From: Batrachochytrium dendrobatidis JAM81
Taxonomy: Eukaryota; Chytridiomycota; Chytridiomycetes; Rhizophydiales
Direction of reading: 5' to 3'
DNA length: 64,000 nucleotides
NCBI RefSeq assembly: GCF_000203795.2
Contig: NW_006281100.1
Coordinates: forward strand, 867,370-931,369
Shown here: positions 11,822 through 26,154 of the stretch, one piece after another
Layout of the letters: every line of letters starts with the position of its first letter
Position numbering within the stretch: the stretch's first letter is position 1
Translations under genes and position numbers: made by a program
Notes under the pieces: generated by a model
The model's input: only the letters and a program-made list of their open reading frames with translations
Told to the model about the DNA's origin: nothing
Database searches by the model: none

Positions 11822-14800
11822 TCAGGGTTTACCATTGGTGGTACTGACTGATTCATCGTTCATTCGAGACATTAGGGGATTTCCTCCCCTTTCCTCGTCA
11901 TTCTTTTGTTCTACTTTACCAACTTCTGGAACAACTCCACCATTCAGCAGTATTTCCTCGTCGCTCAAAGACTTTAGCCGGCTTGCCAACACAGAAACGC
12001 CAGCAAAAATCACACACACACTAAAGATAAACAGTGCGTATTGCTTGGTGTTGAATCCTCTAAATTCATCAAAGTAGATTCCACCACCAACAACATCAAA
12101 TAATGTCCACACAACGTAGAATACTGGGATTTGCAAAAGTGCGTCGTACCGTTGAAGACCCATATTGATCCAGTATATTTGACTTACAGCAGTAACAACC
12201 GTCACACCTGTAATCAACCACGATCCAAAGTTGTTGAACTGGTTGTTACCTTCAAAAAAAGTGGCTGAAAGCAGATGGACTGTAGCTTTTGCAAAAAGAA
12301 CAGTAATGGTTGCCATTAAACCGCCGAGCGAGGCATAGCTAAAAGGAAGAATCACTCGAACAGCAATTGAGCTGAGCGAGATTTTGTGCTTGAGTCGTGG
12401 AACAAGTTTGATATTTTTGAGAAAAATAATGAATGGAAGCTGGTTGAATGCATTACGGATAGACTGCAAACACTTCAATCTATGCGGTTTGAAGGATTTT
12501 ACTGTCGATGTGGATGTTGGTTCACGAGATAGAGAAATAGGTGGCATCATGGGATGATGCTCAATATGAGTGTCGTGCGAATGCCTGGAAGATATTCCAA
12601 ATGGAGTAGGTCGACCAGGAACAGTAGCAATTTGGCCTAAATGGTGTATCGTATCATCGGCTTGGTCTTGAGACGAGGCACAAACAGCCTCATGTATGTC
12701 ATTGCTGCAATCCAATGAAGGAGATCGAGTATCAACTTTAGCAGTCTGGCTTACATTCTCGAATCCGCCAATAGATGATGTTTTGGGGACGACTGGAAGA
12801 AAGCTTGCACTGGCATTGGGTGCGGACGTGCTGAGCGACGGCGTGTTGGATTGTGTCGTTTTTTGCTTGTTGGCATCATCAACAACAAAAGTAAGACATA
12901 CCGAGTACACTGACCGGCCATCAGAATTTTTAGCATTCAATAGATTACCAACCGTGTTTTCTTTAGGAATGAATCTCGAAGCATCTCCATTTTGTAATTC
13001 TTCTCCAAAGCCAGATTTGAGGGGAGATGGAGCCTCTGCAAGTGTTAGAGTACGCCGAGTTTCACCATCTGATGTCATGCGTTCACGAACACTCACAGTC
13101 AGTCCATTTATATTATCCGCAATCACAGGCACCTGGGCATCGCTCTCATCACTAGGCCGATCTTCGTCATTTCCATCCCCATTTGTTTCAACCTTGATAA
13201 GTCGTCCAGCAAGTGTTTCCTTGATTGTTGCAGCAGTTGGTTCATCTACAATATCCAAATTCTTTTCCACTATGACAATAGTACAAAATACGACGGCAAT
13301 CAAGGTACTTGTCACTACTAAAAACGCAATGGTTGGAACACGACGAAACAGTGCCATCAACACGCAAAGGTTGTAGTCTTTGCCGCTAACACCAGCAAAT
13401 GCTACAACCATACTTGATCCACCCACAATCAAAATCACACCAACAACATCTTTGTATGTCCATTTTTCGTTGTTAAGCAACGGTGCAATAATTACGTTCA
13501 CCACAAGAGAAATAGATCCTAATGGAGCAACAAGAGACTGAGCAGCAAATTGCAAAGCGATAAAGTTTAAAAAGTTTCCAATAATAAACACCAGCATTCC
13601 CAACATCCATGCTGGGCTACGTAGCAGACTGCTGAAATTGAGCTTCTTTTCAAATTCTGGTGTGTTTCCCATGCTAAGACGATGAGCTCGATGATCATTT
13701 GTAGACTTGGCTCGAGGAACAGGTGCTGGGTACTTGCCGTTTGCTAATTTAGTATTTTCTGCTCCTGACTTGGGTTTCAATGCATCCTGAGAAACGATTT
13801 CATCCTGGTCAGCTTGCTGATTCAAAACAGTGCTATATTCGGATGTTTCTGGAAATCCTGTACGATCATAATCGGTGTGAGCTACTTTATTCTCTGACTG
13901 CGTAAGAGTTAAATGTGATGAATCTAGAGCAACAATGGGTGCATTCGTTGATGATGCTTCGAATGTATTAAGATGCTCACGAGACTTGGAGAAATCTTGC
14001 GTTTGAGACACGTTGGTAGTAGGACGAGCAAAAGAATCGGTCGTGTGTGCTTTTGAAGTTGGCAAACCATCCAACAAAAGATTTGTTTCACCAGGATTAG
14101 GCCGAAGATCGCCTGTTGTGGTTGGATTAGGACTTCGGCTGTTGGAATTGAAGGTAGATTCAGGCATGTTTATGGTAGATAACTCATCCGTTTGAGTCGA
14201 AGCTGGGGGAGGCGACTCTGATGGAGTACGACGACCAAATGGCAAACTAGCAAATGAATATTTCCGATACAAATCAGAAAGGCCTACACGAAAAGAAGTA
14301 ATTTTGCGAACCACGTTGGATCGCTGCTGTTCTTTTTTCTTGACAAACTTTTCTTGACGCTTTCGCAATGCCAATTTTTGCAGATTAAGACCAATGTTAA
14401 GAGTAGCTGCACCAACCAGAGTGATAATGACACCAATCCACTGAGTAGAGCGCTCACTAACTGGAGCACATGTTAAATGATCTATAGTTGGATCAGGAGA
14501 AGCGGAGCAAGTATGATCAATACTACAAATATCGAGAAAAGAGCCTAGTTGTGAGCAAGCATCATGGTCTGTTGCACCACCACAACAAGAGTTTCCCACG
14601 TGTTGATCTGGAAGATTAATTATGCCAAATGTAGGGTCATAGTTGAAAAGTGGATCGGAAATTCGCGAGCAAGTAGATGCAATCGTGCAGTATGATGGAC
14701 TGCAAATTGAGTTCATATATCCCGTCATGTTAGCAACGGAACCTGTTGGTAAAAGTGATGCGGAAGCATTTCGTGCTACTGTCCGTCTGATATATTCATA

Positions 14801-16157
14801 AACACTACAATCCGATGACCTTGAACAAAGCTCACCTAATTAAAAAATGAAAAGATCAGTAAAATTAAGCTAGAAACATGCAGGTATCTGCATTCATATC
14901 TATGCAACATAAAACACTAATAGGATTGCTAAGTTGCATAACAAACAGCCAGCCTCGTGATAATTTACACCAAATTTACTGAACATTGGGTGATTGACAT
15001 GCATAGTTGCATTGCCGAGATATTCTCAAACTAGAGCGCGAACGTATCCGAGATTTTAGGATACAATAGGGAATTGGATTGAGGAAGTTAAACCAATATC
15101 TGGATGAATACGATGATTGTACAATGTATGGTCACACCAAAAGAAAAGATGATAAACTCGGTTCAAAATTATAGTTTGATTGTGCATCATATGATGGACA
15201 CTGTTTGAAACAGTAATTGAAGATGTCTATTGAAGAAATAGTCAATTTGTAGTAGGAAAGCACAGCGAATATTTAGTCATTGTCTACTCCAAAGCGGAGC
15301 AGAGGCAATCACTGCAAGGTCAACAATGTTGCATTTTACGTGAATATGGCAAGTCGGCCGAATCGCTTGGCCGATGCTTTGTTGCAAAAATAAAAGGGTT
15401 GGCAATTTCGACTTTGACCATTCAAGGATCCGACAATAATGATGGACCAACAATGGAATTCACAATACTGATGCATCAAAGCGAGTGCTTTGGTAGTTAC
15501 CGTGATGTTTAGATGCATTGTCAATGGACTACAAAGCATTCCAAATGAAATAGAATGTCGAGTCATCATCAACGCCCATGCAAGTATTGGAATCTCGATC
15601 AATTTGCATCAAAAATGATAGTGGAAACTGGATTATAAAACCAATTTATATTGACTGAATGGTCTCCATCATTTTCAACAGAAAGAATATGCTACAGTGA
15701 CTAAAGCGGCTAGCTAATTGTGCTAAAAATAGCCAGTATAAAAAAAGATCGTTACATAAATGCTGTAGGGAAAGTTGCAGTTGGCTCGAGTCAATGCAGT
15801 GCCATGTGCACTGAATGAATGCTCGACAGGAGGCATTTCATGTCATTAAGCGATACTATGGGAATGATAGCAATAGGATCGAATGTACTATTGATGGCAA
15901 TATAATTACTCACCAGCAGCCACAACGTATTTACACATGGCATTCACGCACAGATATCCGCCGGGCTGTGGACCAGGAGCCCATCCAGCAAGACGTTTGT
16001 TGTATACAGCACAGTCTTCGTCAGCAATGCAAGGACCAGAAATGGCGGATTGTGGTAGTGCATCGGCAAGGACCAAAGGTGCAGCAATCCAAATGCTTGA
16101 TAACAGCGAGAGCAACAGCATTAATGGCAGTGGATATAGCGTATTTCTGCAATTCAT
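11822..16157 (-). CDS. NIPA-family (DUF803) magnesium transporter-like protein with secreted-type N-terminus
   Basis: Predicted 1,085-residue multi-pass membrane protein in two exons, 16157-15914 and 14835-11822. The donor is GTGAGT and the acceptor TTAATTAG; the joined codon reads GGT and phase closes. Exon 1 encodes a signal peptide (MNCRNTLYPLPLMLLLSLLSS) and a Cys-rich stretch (CIADEDCAVYNK...). The ectodomain continues in exon 2 with more cysteines (CSRSSDCSVYEY, CSPSYCTIASTC). The transporter core begins at WIGVIITLVGAATLNIGLNL (about 212-235). It resumes after a long disordered loop with LRSPAWMLGMLVFIIGNFLN and SLVAPLGSISLVVNVIIAPL, typical of NIPA/DUF803. A second long disordered loop separates the last four helices. 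NIPA proteins are linked to Mg2+ transport and endosomes in animals. Intron 1 (1,078 nt) holds a repeat element. Confidence 0.85.
14880..15353. repeat. Inverted-end repeat element copy inside NIPA intron 1
   Basis: The right end (about 15329-15353) carries CATTTTACGTGAATATGGC, matching the other copies. The interior shares several blocks with the copies at 16.2 and 35.2 kb: TTTACTGAACATTG near 14977, GAGCGCGAACGTAT near 15034, ATGATGGACACTGTTTGAAA near 15190. The left end near 14885 is degenerate. It is non-coding and lies wholly within the first intron of the NIPA-like gene. Confidence 0.6.
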
Positions 16158-16233
16158 TTAGTTTGAGTATGTGATGACAATGGTTGGCAACGGCCTCAAT
16201 GCTCGGCTGAATGTATTATAATAGATTAACTTG

Positions 16234-16702
16234 TTTTACAACTGTATTCATGTAAAATGGAACTAAATAAGGAAGTCAAATTATATAAAAACAGACGAAT
16301 TCTGTGAAATGATTGGTGCGATTTTACACCGCATTTACTGAACATTGTTGACTAATTCCTTGACAAAGTTGGATTTTCTCCATGCTCGTTTTTGTACAGA
16401 AAGCCAAACGAGTGTTTAAAGCAACATTCTTTGTTCCAATCAACTCACTCTTGGAATTTGTTCAACTTTGACTCTCCTTTGATTATGGGTAAGCATTGGG
16501 TGACCAGCACCAAACAACAGTTGTTTCTTGAACTAGTCGCGTGCGTATCTGATAGTCTAGAATGCAAAGATGGGTTTGTATAGTTTGATTGACAATGTCG
16601 ATTCAAGTTGATTTCTAATAGGCGTAACAAATATTCAACTATTTTGTATTCTTGAATAATCACTGCAAGAATGTTCTATTTTACATGAATACAGCTGTGA
16701 AA
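16234..16702. mobile_element. MITE-like element, intact inverted ends
   Basis: About 470 bp bounded by inverted copies: left end TTTACAACTGTATTCATGTA at 16234 and right end, read in reverse complement, CAGCTGTATTCATGTAAAAT ending at about 16702. There is no open frame of note inside, so it cannot encode a transposase and would be non-autonomous. It fills most of the divergent promoter region between the NIPA-like gene and mS35, ending about 136 bp before the mS35 start codon. Confidence 0.7.
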
Positions 16703-16837
16703 TCAATCCACGCTTGATAAATTCCCCTCAGGAAAAGACTTGCATGGCTCTATAATTATTCAGTCTAGCCACCATTTGTTTTCTTGACATTTCCATTCAT
16801 CTTTCAATCAACTCGACAATTGTATTTGCCATTGAGG

Positions 16838-17741
16838 ATGCAACCAGTCTTGCGATTGTCCACTGGCCTTGGACCATCTTGTCATTTATTATTTTCATTG
16901 AATGCTCGCTCTTTCAACTCATACACACCACTTTTTGCTCGAAAATCCGCTGGGGATAGTGCTAGCAACACTGGAATTCCTAGCATACCACTTACTGGTG
17001 ATCTAGATGTAGATGGACTTACTAGATTTGAGATAGATTTTATGGAAACTGCAGATTGGGTAAAGACTTCCCTGCTTAAAATGAAGCATGCCAAAAAGGA
17101 TCTAGCTCGTGAGTAAAATGCCATTTGGGTTGGAATATCAAGTTTTTGGTTAATGTTGATAATGCACTCGAGTACGAATCATGTATTTTTATTTTCTAAT
17201 CTACCTGAATTAGATCTGCACAAGCCATTCGAACCTGCTACTCCTACCAAGCCCATCTGTGTAAAATACACTGAGAGATACACATACGACTTTACACGTC
17301 CACCACCTGTTAATAATGCCGTTGCATTGCAAGTCAGAGTGGCAGACTTGGGTCTGACTCCTCCACAAAAACACAAGTTTTTGCTTCTTGCTGGAAAGGC
17401 ATACGATCCTTATATGGATTTGGTTTCCATGGCCGATTCCAAAGGACAGTCACATTCCTTGTCTGAGGATATCGATCGTGCTCTTTCTCTCAAACAGCTC
17501 AGTGGATACATGGACGAAATGATTGCAGCAGCCAAGGTAATATTATATTTATATTTATATTTAGAATGTCTATTAAACTTTTTTATGCACTGTTGATCAG
17601 GACACAACGGATTCGTTTACTGATGTGCCAGTGAATCTCACCCATGCAAAACGACCAAAAGGTGTTCGTCAGACTGCACGAAACCTTGAATTTCCCACTA
17701 CATGGCTTAAGCAAACCTCAAAAACTGTTCAAGAGAATTAA
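16838..17741 (+). CDS. Mitochondrial small-subunit ribosomal protein mS35
   Basis: Structural protein of the mitochondrial ribosome small subunit (family of human MRPS35/MRPS28 and yeast Rsm24), 244 residues in three exons: 16838-17108, 17214-17536, 17601-17741. The first in-frame ATG is 16838; upstream codons in the frame lack ATG. The first ~40 residues are basic, Ser-rich and without acidic residues, as for a mitochondrial import sequence (LRLSTGLGPSCHLLFSLNAR). The conserved core is RVADLGLTPPQKHKFLLLAG followed by KAYDPYMDLVSM and a C-terminal ARNLEFPTTWLKQT. Donors are GTGAGT and GTAATA; acceptors are TTAG and TCAG. It is followed on the same strand by CTP synthase, 207 bp away. Confidence 0.88.
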
Positions 17742-17948
17742 AAAACATTTCAAATTGTATGTGAATAGAGGTGGTTGATAAATGTCGGCGGATGAGTGCA
17801 TGAAACCTATTTTCTTGATTCAATTTACAGTCGAAAATTTTGGAAAAAAAGTTTACCGATTACTGGTCAGCATATAAGCCAGTACTGGTCGGTCGCCTAG
17901 TTCTATTGCTTTGTATCTCTACTTTATTTCAAACAGTATTATTCAAAT

Positions 17949-20131
<2,183 letters not shown>

Positions 20132-20162
20132 AATGAAATTGTAAACCCAATTATTGAATGAG

Positions 20163-20750
20163 ATTTACAGCCATATTCACGTAGATGAGCATTTGTATTT
20201 ATCATACAGACTATATTTTGCTTTGGAATAAACAATGGTTAAACATCTGCTGCGCTTATTAAAAATTGACTTTCAATTGGTGTTGGCAATTCTTTGAAAT
20301 ACAACGTCCATCCTATGTACAGAATCTATAGTTTGGGACCTCTTATCATTTTGCATAGTTCTACATTGTATAATCGCCCATTCATCCATTGCGCCCATAT
20401 ATTGCCAATCAAACAGTAAAAACTCGTATTATTGTATTCTAATCTCATGCTTGGGTTCAAAACAAAGATGGACACGCCTCGGAAATATTGTTTTCATGTC
20501 CATCACTCAGTGTTTGTGGAGAGTTGGAGATTGGACAAGTGTCGAGAATGTGAGATTGAATGAAACTGTATGTGAACACTTGTACAGTCTTGTATACAAA
20601 ATGAGCACAGGAGAAAGATTTGTGAACTTTATTCAGGGTTTGGGTGCACAACGCTGTCCAGTAAATTTTGTGAGTCGACACCAATCGTCTTTGATTGTAT
20701 GTGCCAACACCCTTATTTAGTGTTTCATTTTACGTGAATAAGTGGTAAAT
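20163..20750. mobile_element. MITE-like element, about 590 bp, reverse orientation
   Basis: Bounded by GATTTACAGCCATATTCACG at 20163 and, inverted, CATTTTACGTGAATAAGTGG ending near 20750. Interior blocks match other copies in reverse complement: near 20270-20350 the run TGGTGTTGGCAATTCTTTGAAA and CTATAGTTTGGGACC are the reverse of sequences at 24.2 and 35.6 kb. No transposase frame. It lies between CTP synthase and the alpha/beta hydrolase. Confidence 0.7.
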
Positions 20751-20884
20751 CAGGGGCCCAACCATCAATACTTGCGACTATAATATATCTGACTGTTCCT
20801 CACTCAACTTTTCACATTATATTTTGGGGTTCAAGGCTTAAAATTTGCTACTCTACTTCTTAATTTACTACTGATACTACTTGA

Positions 20885-22396
20885 ATGATTGGATTTGGAT
20901 CAGACTCTGAGCGACAGCCAAGTACTGTCGAGGCTATTAAGCACCGTCGTGCACACGATGTGATGTGTCGACCTTGCTTCTCTCTAACAGTCAAGCTACG
21001 TTCAGGCGAGCAGCTATCTTATGCAGAAATTGGTGACAAGGCAGGCTATCCAGTAGTATGGATTCCAGGACCCAACTACAACCGGTTTCTCATGGCCATC
21101 TATGAGAATATGGCCATTGAATCTGGGCTACGTATTATATGCTTTGATCGACCGGGAAGAGGAGCTTCTACTCCCCTTCGACATCCAAAGCTATGGGAGT
21201 TTCGGTCATTAGCAGGTGTGTTTTTATTGGTACACGGACTTTGCAAGTTTCATGAGGGGGGTTTATGTATGTGGGGATATGGATAGGAAGATGGATACAT
21301 GAGCTGGACAGTCTACCAGTACAGCTCATGTCCTATTATCTTTACTCCACGCTCCGACTACAAGATATCATTCCAAGCACTGCTTTGAAGCTGATGAAAA
21401 TATTTTGTTGATTGTTGTATTAGACATTTGTTTATGCATTTCTAATCTACTAGTGGCAACTAGACTAACCATCATGTATTTGTTATGACAGGCTATATTG
21501 ACGAACTGACCAGCATTCTTGGCATCAACAAATTCTTCATTATTGGCCACTCGATTGGATCCAGCTATGCTCTTGCATCCTACGAGTTTCTTAAACACAA
21601 AATCATTGGACCACTGAGACTTTTGGGCACATGGGCTCCATCCAACCTGCCGTGCATGCCAGTCAGCTATGCCATTCAACGCTCACTTCCTACTCGCATG
21701 TTACGTGGTGTATATTCTTTGAGCACAAACTCCAGTTTGTCTTCAACTCGCCAGATTCCTACGCAAATGGGTGCCATTGGCTCTCGAGAACTAATCAATA
21801 CTCGAGATCGTTTTGTGCACCAAGTCTTGGAACGTGTTGCCGAGGACCATGCTACGGATGCATACAAGGCATTTGAGCTGGACTGGCTGTTAGCTCTTGA
21901 AATCAACAAGCCGTTTGGATTCGATCATCGTGCTCTAACATGCTCTGTAAAATGCTGGCACGGCATGGATGATACGATTTCTCCTCTTGGTGCATCTATG
22001 TGGATGCAGCGAGAGATGAAGCAATTTCTGCTGTATGCAGTCGAAGGAGCAACCCACAACATCATACTGGACTTTGCAATTGTGAGAGCAGTGATGATGG
22101 ATATCAGCAAAGAGGCGGCTACTGTGTTCTTGAAGCCAACCGACATTGCTGCTGTGACTCCCACAGCCTCACCTACACCATCATCGGATGTTGCTCCTGT
22201 AGTGACATGCGATGCACAACAGAATGCGCCGGATACCGATGATGGTCCATTGACTCCTACATCTATGTCCGAGTCTCCAATCTCAAAAAAAATGGCTGAT
22301 CTTCCTCACATACCCACGCCTGACTCCTCCCCAGCTGTACCACAACAACCAGGTATGAGAGCATCGGCTAGCTCAGAGAATGTGTGGGCCGACTAG
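20885..22396 (+). CDS. Alpha/beta hydrolase
   Basis: Soluble alpha/beta-hydrolase-fold protein, 411 residues in two exons, 20885-21215 and 21492-22396 (donor GTGTGT, acceptor GACAG, phase 1). Visible fold landmarks: VVWIPGPNYNRF (the oxyanion strand-loop, where HG is replaced by PGPNYNR), IICFDRPGRGAST, the nucleophile elbow IGHSIGSSYA (GxSxG with catalytic Ser), a likely acid in WHGMDDTISP and the catalytic His in EGATHNII. The last ~80 residues are disordered, Pro/Thr/Ser-rich, and not part of the fold. Substrate unknown; such proteins include esterases, lipases and epoxide hydrolases. It converges on homoserine dehydrogenase, 150 bp between stops. Confidence 0.88.
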
Positions 22397-22546
22397 ACTA
22401 TTTGAAACAACTCGAATCTGTTCATGTTTCTATCCTGACCGTTGCTTTTCTACTTATTGTGTTTTGGTAATAAACAATATTTTGGTTTAAATCGAATCAT
22501 GCTTTGTAAGCTAAATGTCCCAAATTCAAGCACTCCGCTCGGCTGT

Positions 22547-23810
22547 TTATTGGACTGTTTCTGCAATCTTGAGTAGATCGGACATCATGCCAAAAGCAGT
22601 AACGGCCGCACCAGCACCCGCACCTTGAATAATCAGAGGTACAGGAAACCTTTTGGTTGTAAAAGCAATAACGTTTTCGCTCCCCTTCATACCTGCAAAT
22701 GGATGAGAAAAAGGAAACATGGCCAGCTTTACCGAGCCACATTTGTTTTTAATATCCACTTGACCCACATAACGCAACACGCTGCCTTGCTCAGCGGCCT
22801 GTTGGTTCAGCATATCAAAATGTTTATCATGCTCTGAAAGAAGCGACATGAATTCGTCTGAAGTTGCAACTGTTTGTAGAGGTTGAGGAACAATGTTTTC
22901 AATGGGAAGGGTGTCCACGGATAGATCTAATCCAGCAATACGTGCAAGTATCACTACTTTGCGTGCAACGTCCATGCCATTGAGATCGTCTCTTGGATCT
23001 GGTTCCTAATGGTATCAGAGTTTAAAATGCATGCTTTGAATTAGATTCAGATGCTTTGATAAAATCATTTTCCCATTGAAAGCTATACCGTATATCCAAG
23101 CTGTTTAGCTTGCTGGACCACATCCGAGAACAAAGGCAGCTTGCCATGTGCGGTGGTTGGGGTTGAGAACGAGTTGAAAATGTAAGACAAAGTACCAGAA
23201 AAGATTCCTTCAATCTTGACAATATCATCGCCAGTTTGAACTAGATCATTCAAAGTACAGAGAATTGGCAATCCAGCACTATCAACACATTAGATTTACA
23301 AAACGTCGCATTAAACTACAATGTCGAGACCAAAGTGCATCCATATTCAACCTACCCAACAGTGGCTTCGTGACGAACATGTTTGTTATGCTTGGCGGCC
23401 AGACTTGTAATACGCTGATACAGAGTCAGATCGCCGCTAAATGCTTTTTTATTCGGAGTAACGATATGTAGGCCATATTTAGCAATCAAATCGGGATAAG
23501 ACTCTGCGATATCGTTGTTACTTGTGGCATCGACAAGAACGCATGAAGTATGCTTGGATGCATGATCAAGAAATGCAGAGAGTGAGCTCGAGGGACTTTC
23601 TGCAAGTGCCTTTTTCCAAGTGAGCAGATCAATATTGGAGGAGATTAAATGACGAGTGGATGATGCGATGCCCACTACGACCAGATTGTAGAGAGGTTTG
23701 GAGAGTGGTGGTAGAGAAAGTGCCCGGTGCTGATATGCAGCTACTTGCGAAAGAAACTCGGACCCGACCAGGCCAGGCCCAATCATAGCAATATGCAATG
23801 TGTGTGTCAT
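22547..23810 (-). CDS. HOM6: Homoserine dehydrogenase
   Basis: Reduces aspartate semialdehyde to homoserine with NAD(P)H in the threonine/methionine pathway. 367 residues in three exons: 23810-23356, 23278-23089, 23005-22547. The start MTHTLHIAMIGPGLVGSEFL is the Rossmann entry. VTPNKKAFSG, HEATVGAGLPI and IEGIFSGTLSYIFN are hallmark sequences, and GYTEPDPRDDLNGMDVARK is the substrate-binding and catalytic Lys/Asp region. Introns split the conserved ATVGAGLP and GYTEPDPR motifs, so the junctions are secure. It is a stand-alone monofunctional enzyme as in other fungi (no aspartokinase fusion). A longer open frame upstream of the ATG (to 23954) adds residues unlike the family and was not used. 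Confidence 0.96.
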
Positions 23811-23933
23811 CTTGTTGATATTTTGGTATTGAAAGCAGGAAAGAAACGGATGACCGCACACAACTGTATGAATACAGCTCGACACTTTATGACCGAGTGT
23901 TGGGTCATTATTTGTTGGTATAACAATATCTAC

Positions 23934-24428
23934 TAGACAACCGTATTCGCGCAAGATGAAACACTAGAAGCATCAAAGTATAAACAATCTCATGGCTGGT
24001 GCTAGTTTACTGGACCATATTGTGTCCTCGGCTCCGGTCTTTGCCTTGTTCATTTTGTACAACTGAATGAATGTTCAAAGCAGCACCCACACCAGTTTCG
24101 GTAAACCCTCGACTTGTTTAGTTTCCAACTCTTTTATTCAAACCAAGCATTACAAACATTGGACAGTCAAACTTGATATATGGATTGCAATGGATAAACT
24201 CAGTTTCAAACTTGGTGATCGTACAATGCATGGCTATGCCAAATGAGGAGAGGTTCAAAACTATAGATTCTGTACATAGGATGGACGCTGTATTTCAAAG
24301 AATTGCCAACACCAATTGAAACAGCCTTCAACAGGTATAATGTTTAATCACTATCTATTCCAAAGTAAAGGAAAGGAAAGTCGCTGGAATATGGTGTTCT
24401 GTTTTGCGCGAATACAGCTGTAATGGGA
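23934..24428. mobile_element. MITE-like element, about 495 bp
   Basis: The left end GACAACCGTATTCGCGCAAG (23935 on) and the inverted right end CAGCTGTATTCGCGCAAAAC (ending at 24428) match each other, both with the variant GCGCAA in place of ACGTAA. This suggests one copy with co-inherited ends. The interior contains the shared blocks TTACTGGACCATATTGT and ACAATGCATGGCTATG. Non-coding; it sits about 125 bp upstream of the homoserine dehydrogenase start codon. Confidence 0.7.
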
Positions 24429-25104
24429 TCAGTCGATCAAAAGCAGTAATTTTTAACTCGACAACTGATATTCGATAGCAACAGACTGCTGGTTAATTCT
24501 AGCCTCATATTGAATAAAAATTGAATCTAGCCGTCAAAACAAATCTGATCTTGCTGTATTACTTTTATTCTCATATCGGGTTCTAATTTGAATCTAAATG
24601 TATCTCGACAGTTCAATAGCTGACTAGTATGAGTCGATCCTACTGTAGCACAGCCTTGGTAGTGGTAATTTCAGAGCAACCCTAAAACTGTGGCAAAATT
24701 GGAATTGAGAGGTAAGTCGGATGTAATAAAGCCGCTGTTTCTAAGCAATACAAGTTTGGCCGTTTGTATTTTAAAGCTTTTGTATAGGATTGGGATCTAG
24801 TTTGGGACGATGGCATAAAGTGGTATTTACCATGCTTATGGATAGTGAGATTTCCAGCATTGACCGTTTGCAAGGTCAAATTCAGTCAACGTTGATGGTT
24901 ACAAATTCACAGACTCTCCCAGCCCTGCTTATCACAATAAAGCAGTGGTGCTTGCAGCTTGAGATAAGCACCTGATCGCGGGTTTGTCTCAGCAGCCACG
25001 CAGGAGTTTAAATTCTCCAAGCAAAATATTCTCGTGTTAGTCCACGTGATGTCGGTTTATTCTATTGGCTTCCTCGATAGTTTAATCTTAACCTTATTCA
25101 ACAA
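24429..25104. other. Intergenic, no gene seen
   Basis: No coding region was identified between the repeat element and the gene at 25105. Short frames at 24682-24879 (-) and 24790-24975 (+) are isolated and not protein-like. An inverted pair, CCCTGCTTATCAC near 24922 and CTTGAGATAAGCACC near 24958, could form a small hairpin of unknown meaning. Confidence 0.4.
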
Positions 25105-25812
25105 ATGTCATTCTTCTCTTCTCACCCACTGATGGGGACTATTGTCCAAGCCAACAAAGGCTCTTCTTCTATTAGTCCGTCAATGATGGACGTTTTTGAT
25201 GCTGTTAAGCACAGCCAAACACCAGAGTCTCTGTTTGAACCCATGCCTTTTGAAAATACTACTTCAATCTATCGTTATCGACGGCAAAATGATGGTCAGG
25301 AAAGCAGCAGCATATATACTTCAAGTAGCGATGACGAAGATGAAGTCACAACAGACAACACCATGTCAAACTCATGTGGTAATACCGGGCAATCCGTTCC
25401 ATTTATCAGTGATCCATTTAGGAGGTCGTTCCAGCGCACACCACATCGATCTCACACTCATCCAGTACCCAACCATCGTAATTCAACTGCCAATATCTCT
25501 ACTGAACAAGTGTCCTGCACCTCTACACGGTCTCTGCCACTCAGAAAAGTGCGGTTTTCGGACGCTGTCACTCATATTGATACTTTGTCATCAACACGCC
25601 GATTTTCAGACTTGGGCGAAGCCCCGCTTAGTCGGCAGCAACTTGCTGCATCTCCAACATCCCATCTCTCTCCGTCTGTATTGTCTTCATCCATGACATC
25701 TTTATCTGCTTCCCTTGCTGCTCTGACTCGTCCTACTTGGTTCAAGTCCCTTATGACCAAAGTCCAATCCAGGAGAGACTCGGCCACTTCCGATCTAGAC
25801 ATATTCCCTTGA
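25105..25812 (+). CDS. Disordered Ser/Thr-rich protein with PP1-docking-like motif
   Basis: Single-exon gene of 235 residues, unrecognised. It is mostly low-complexity Ser/Thr/Pro/His, with an acidic run (SSSDDEDEVTTDN, about residues 75-87). It contains RKVRFSDAVTHIDTL (about 147-161): RKVRF fits the RVxF consensus for binding protein phosphatase 1, and the RVxF-S-D form is common in PP1 regulatory subunits. The C-terminus carries a possible amphipathic helix (TSLSASLAALTRPTWFKSLM) and several phosphorylatable RRxS sites. A PP1-regulatory or scaffold role is inference from one short motif. Confidence 0.6.
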   Translation: MSFFSSHPLMGTIVQANKGSSSISPSMMDVFDAVKHSQTPESLFEPMPFENTTSIYRYRRQNDGQESSSIYTSSSDDEDEVTTDNTMSNSCGNTGQSVPFISDPFRRSFQRTPHRSHTHPVPNHRNSTANISTEQVSCTSTRSLPLRKVRFSDAVTHIDTLSSTRRFSDLGEAPLSRQQLAASPTSHLSPSVLSSSMTSLSASLAALTRPTWFKSLMTKVQSRRDSATSDLDIFP

Positions 25813-26154
25813 CCGAACCCCACTACCGATACATTATACATTTCTTTTATCTTTTCATATTTACATACTTCATTTCCTTGCTTCACATCTTTCTGAATGC
25901 CAGAGGCTGACTAGCCTTTTTGTTTAAATGATTGGCAAATATATTTCTTTCTGGAATTAGCTAGCCAATAAAATTTAAGGACCAGTAAACACATTCAGTT
26001 ATTTTTGGTAATGCGGTGACTTGATGACTGCACTTTATAGTCATCTAGCAAGTGACGATGGATTGTTTCAAATAAGGGTTAGGGTTTATTGGACAGAATT
26101 TGTTGATTTTCTCATCTTTTGATTTATTTTCCAGCATCTATTCAATCATAGACG

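Noticed and set aside
12696..13376. 226-codon frame (+) opposite the NIPA-like gene
   Set aside because: It is a complement shadow of the long disordered loop; the minus-strand frame has clear membrane-transporter homology.
20163..20750. Possible non-coding RNA gene from the repeated blocks
   Set aside because: The repeats have inverted ends and occur in both orientations and variable lengths, which fits a transposable element better; no A/B boxes were seen.
23811..23954. N-terminal extension of homoserine dehydrogenase by 48 residues
   Set aside because: It is unlike the family; the Rossmann fold starts normally right after ATG 23810. A cryptic targeting peptide seems unlikely because the segment has His/Cys-rich, non-helical character.
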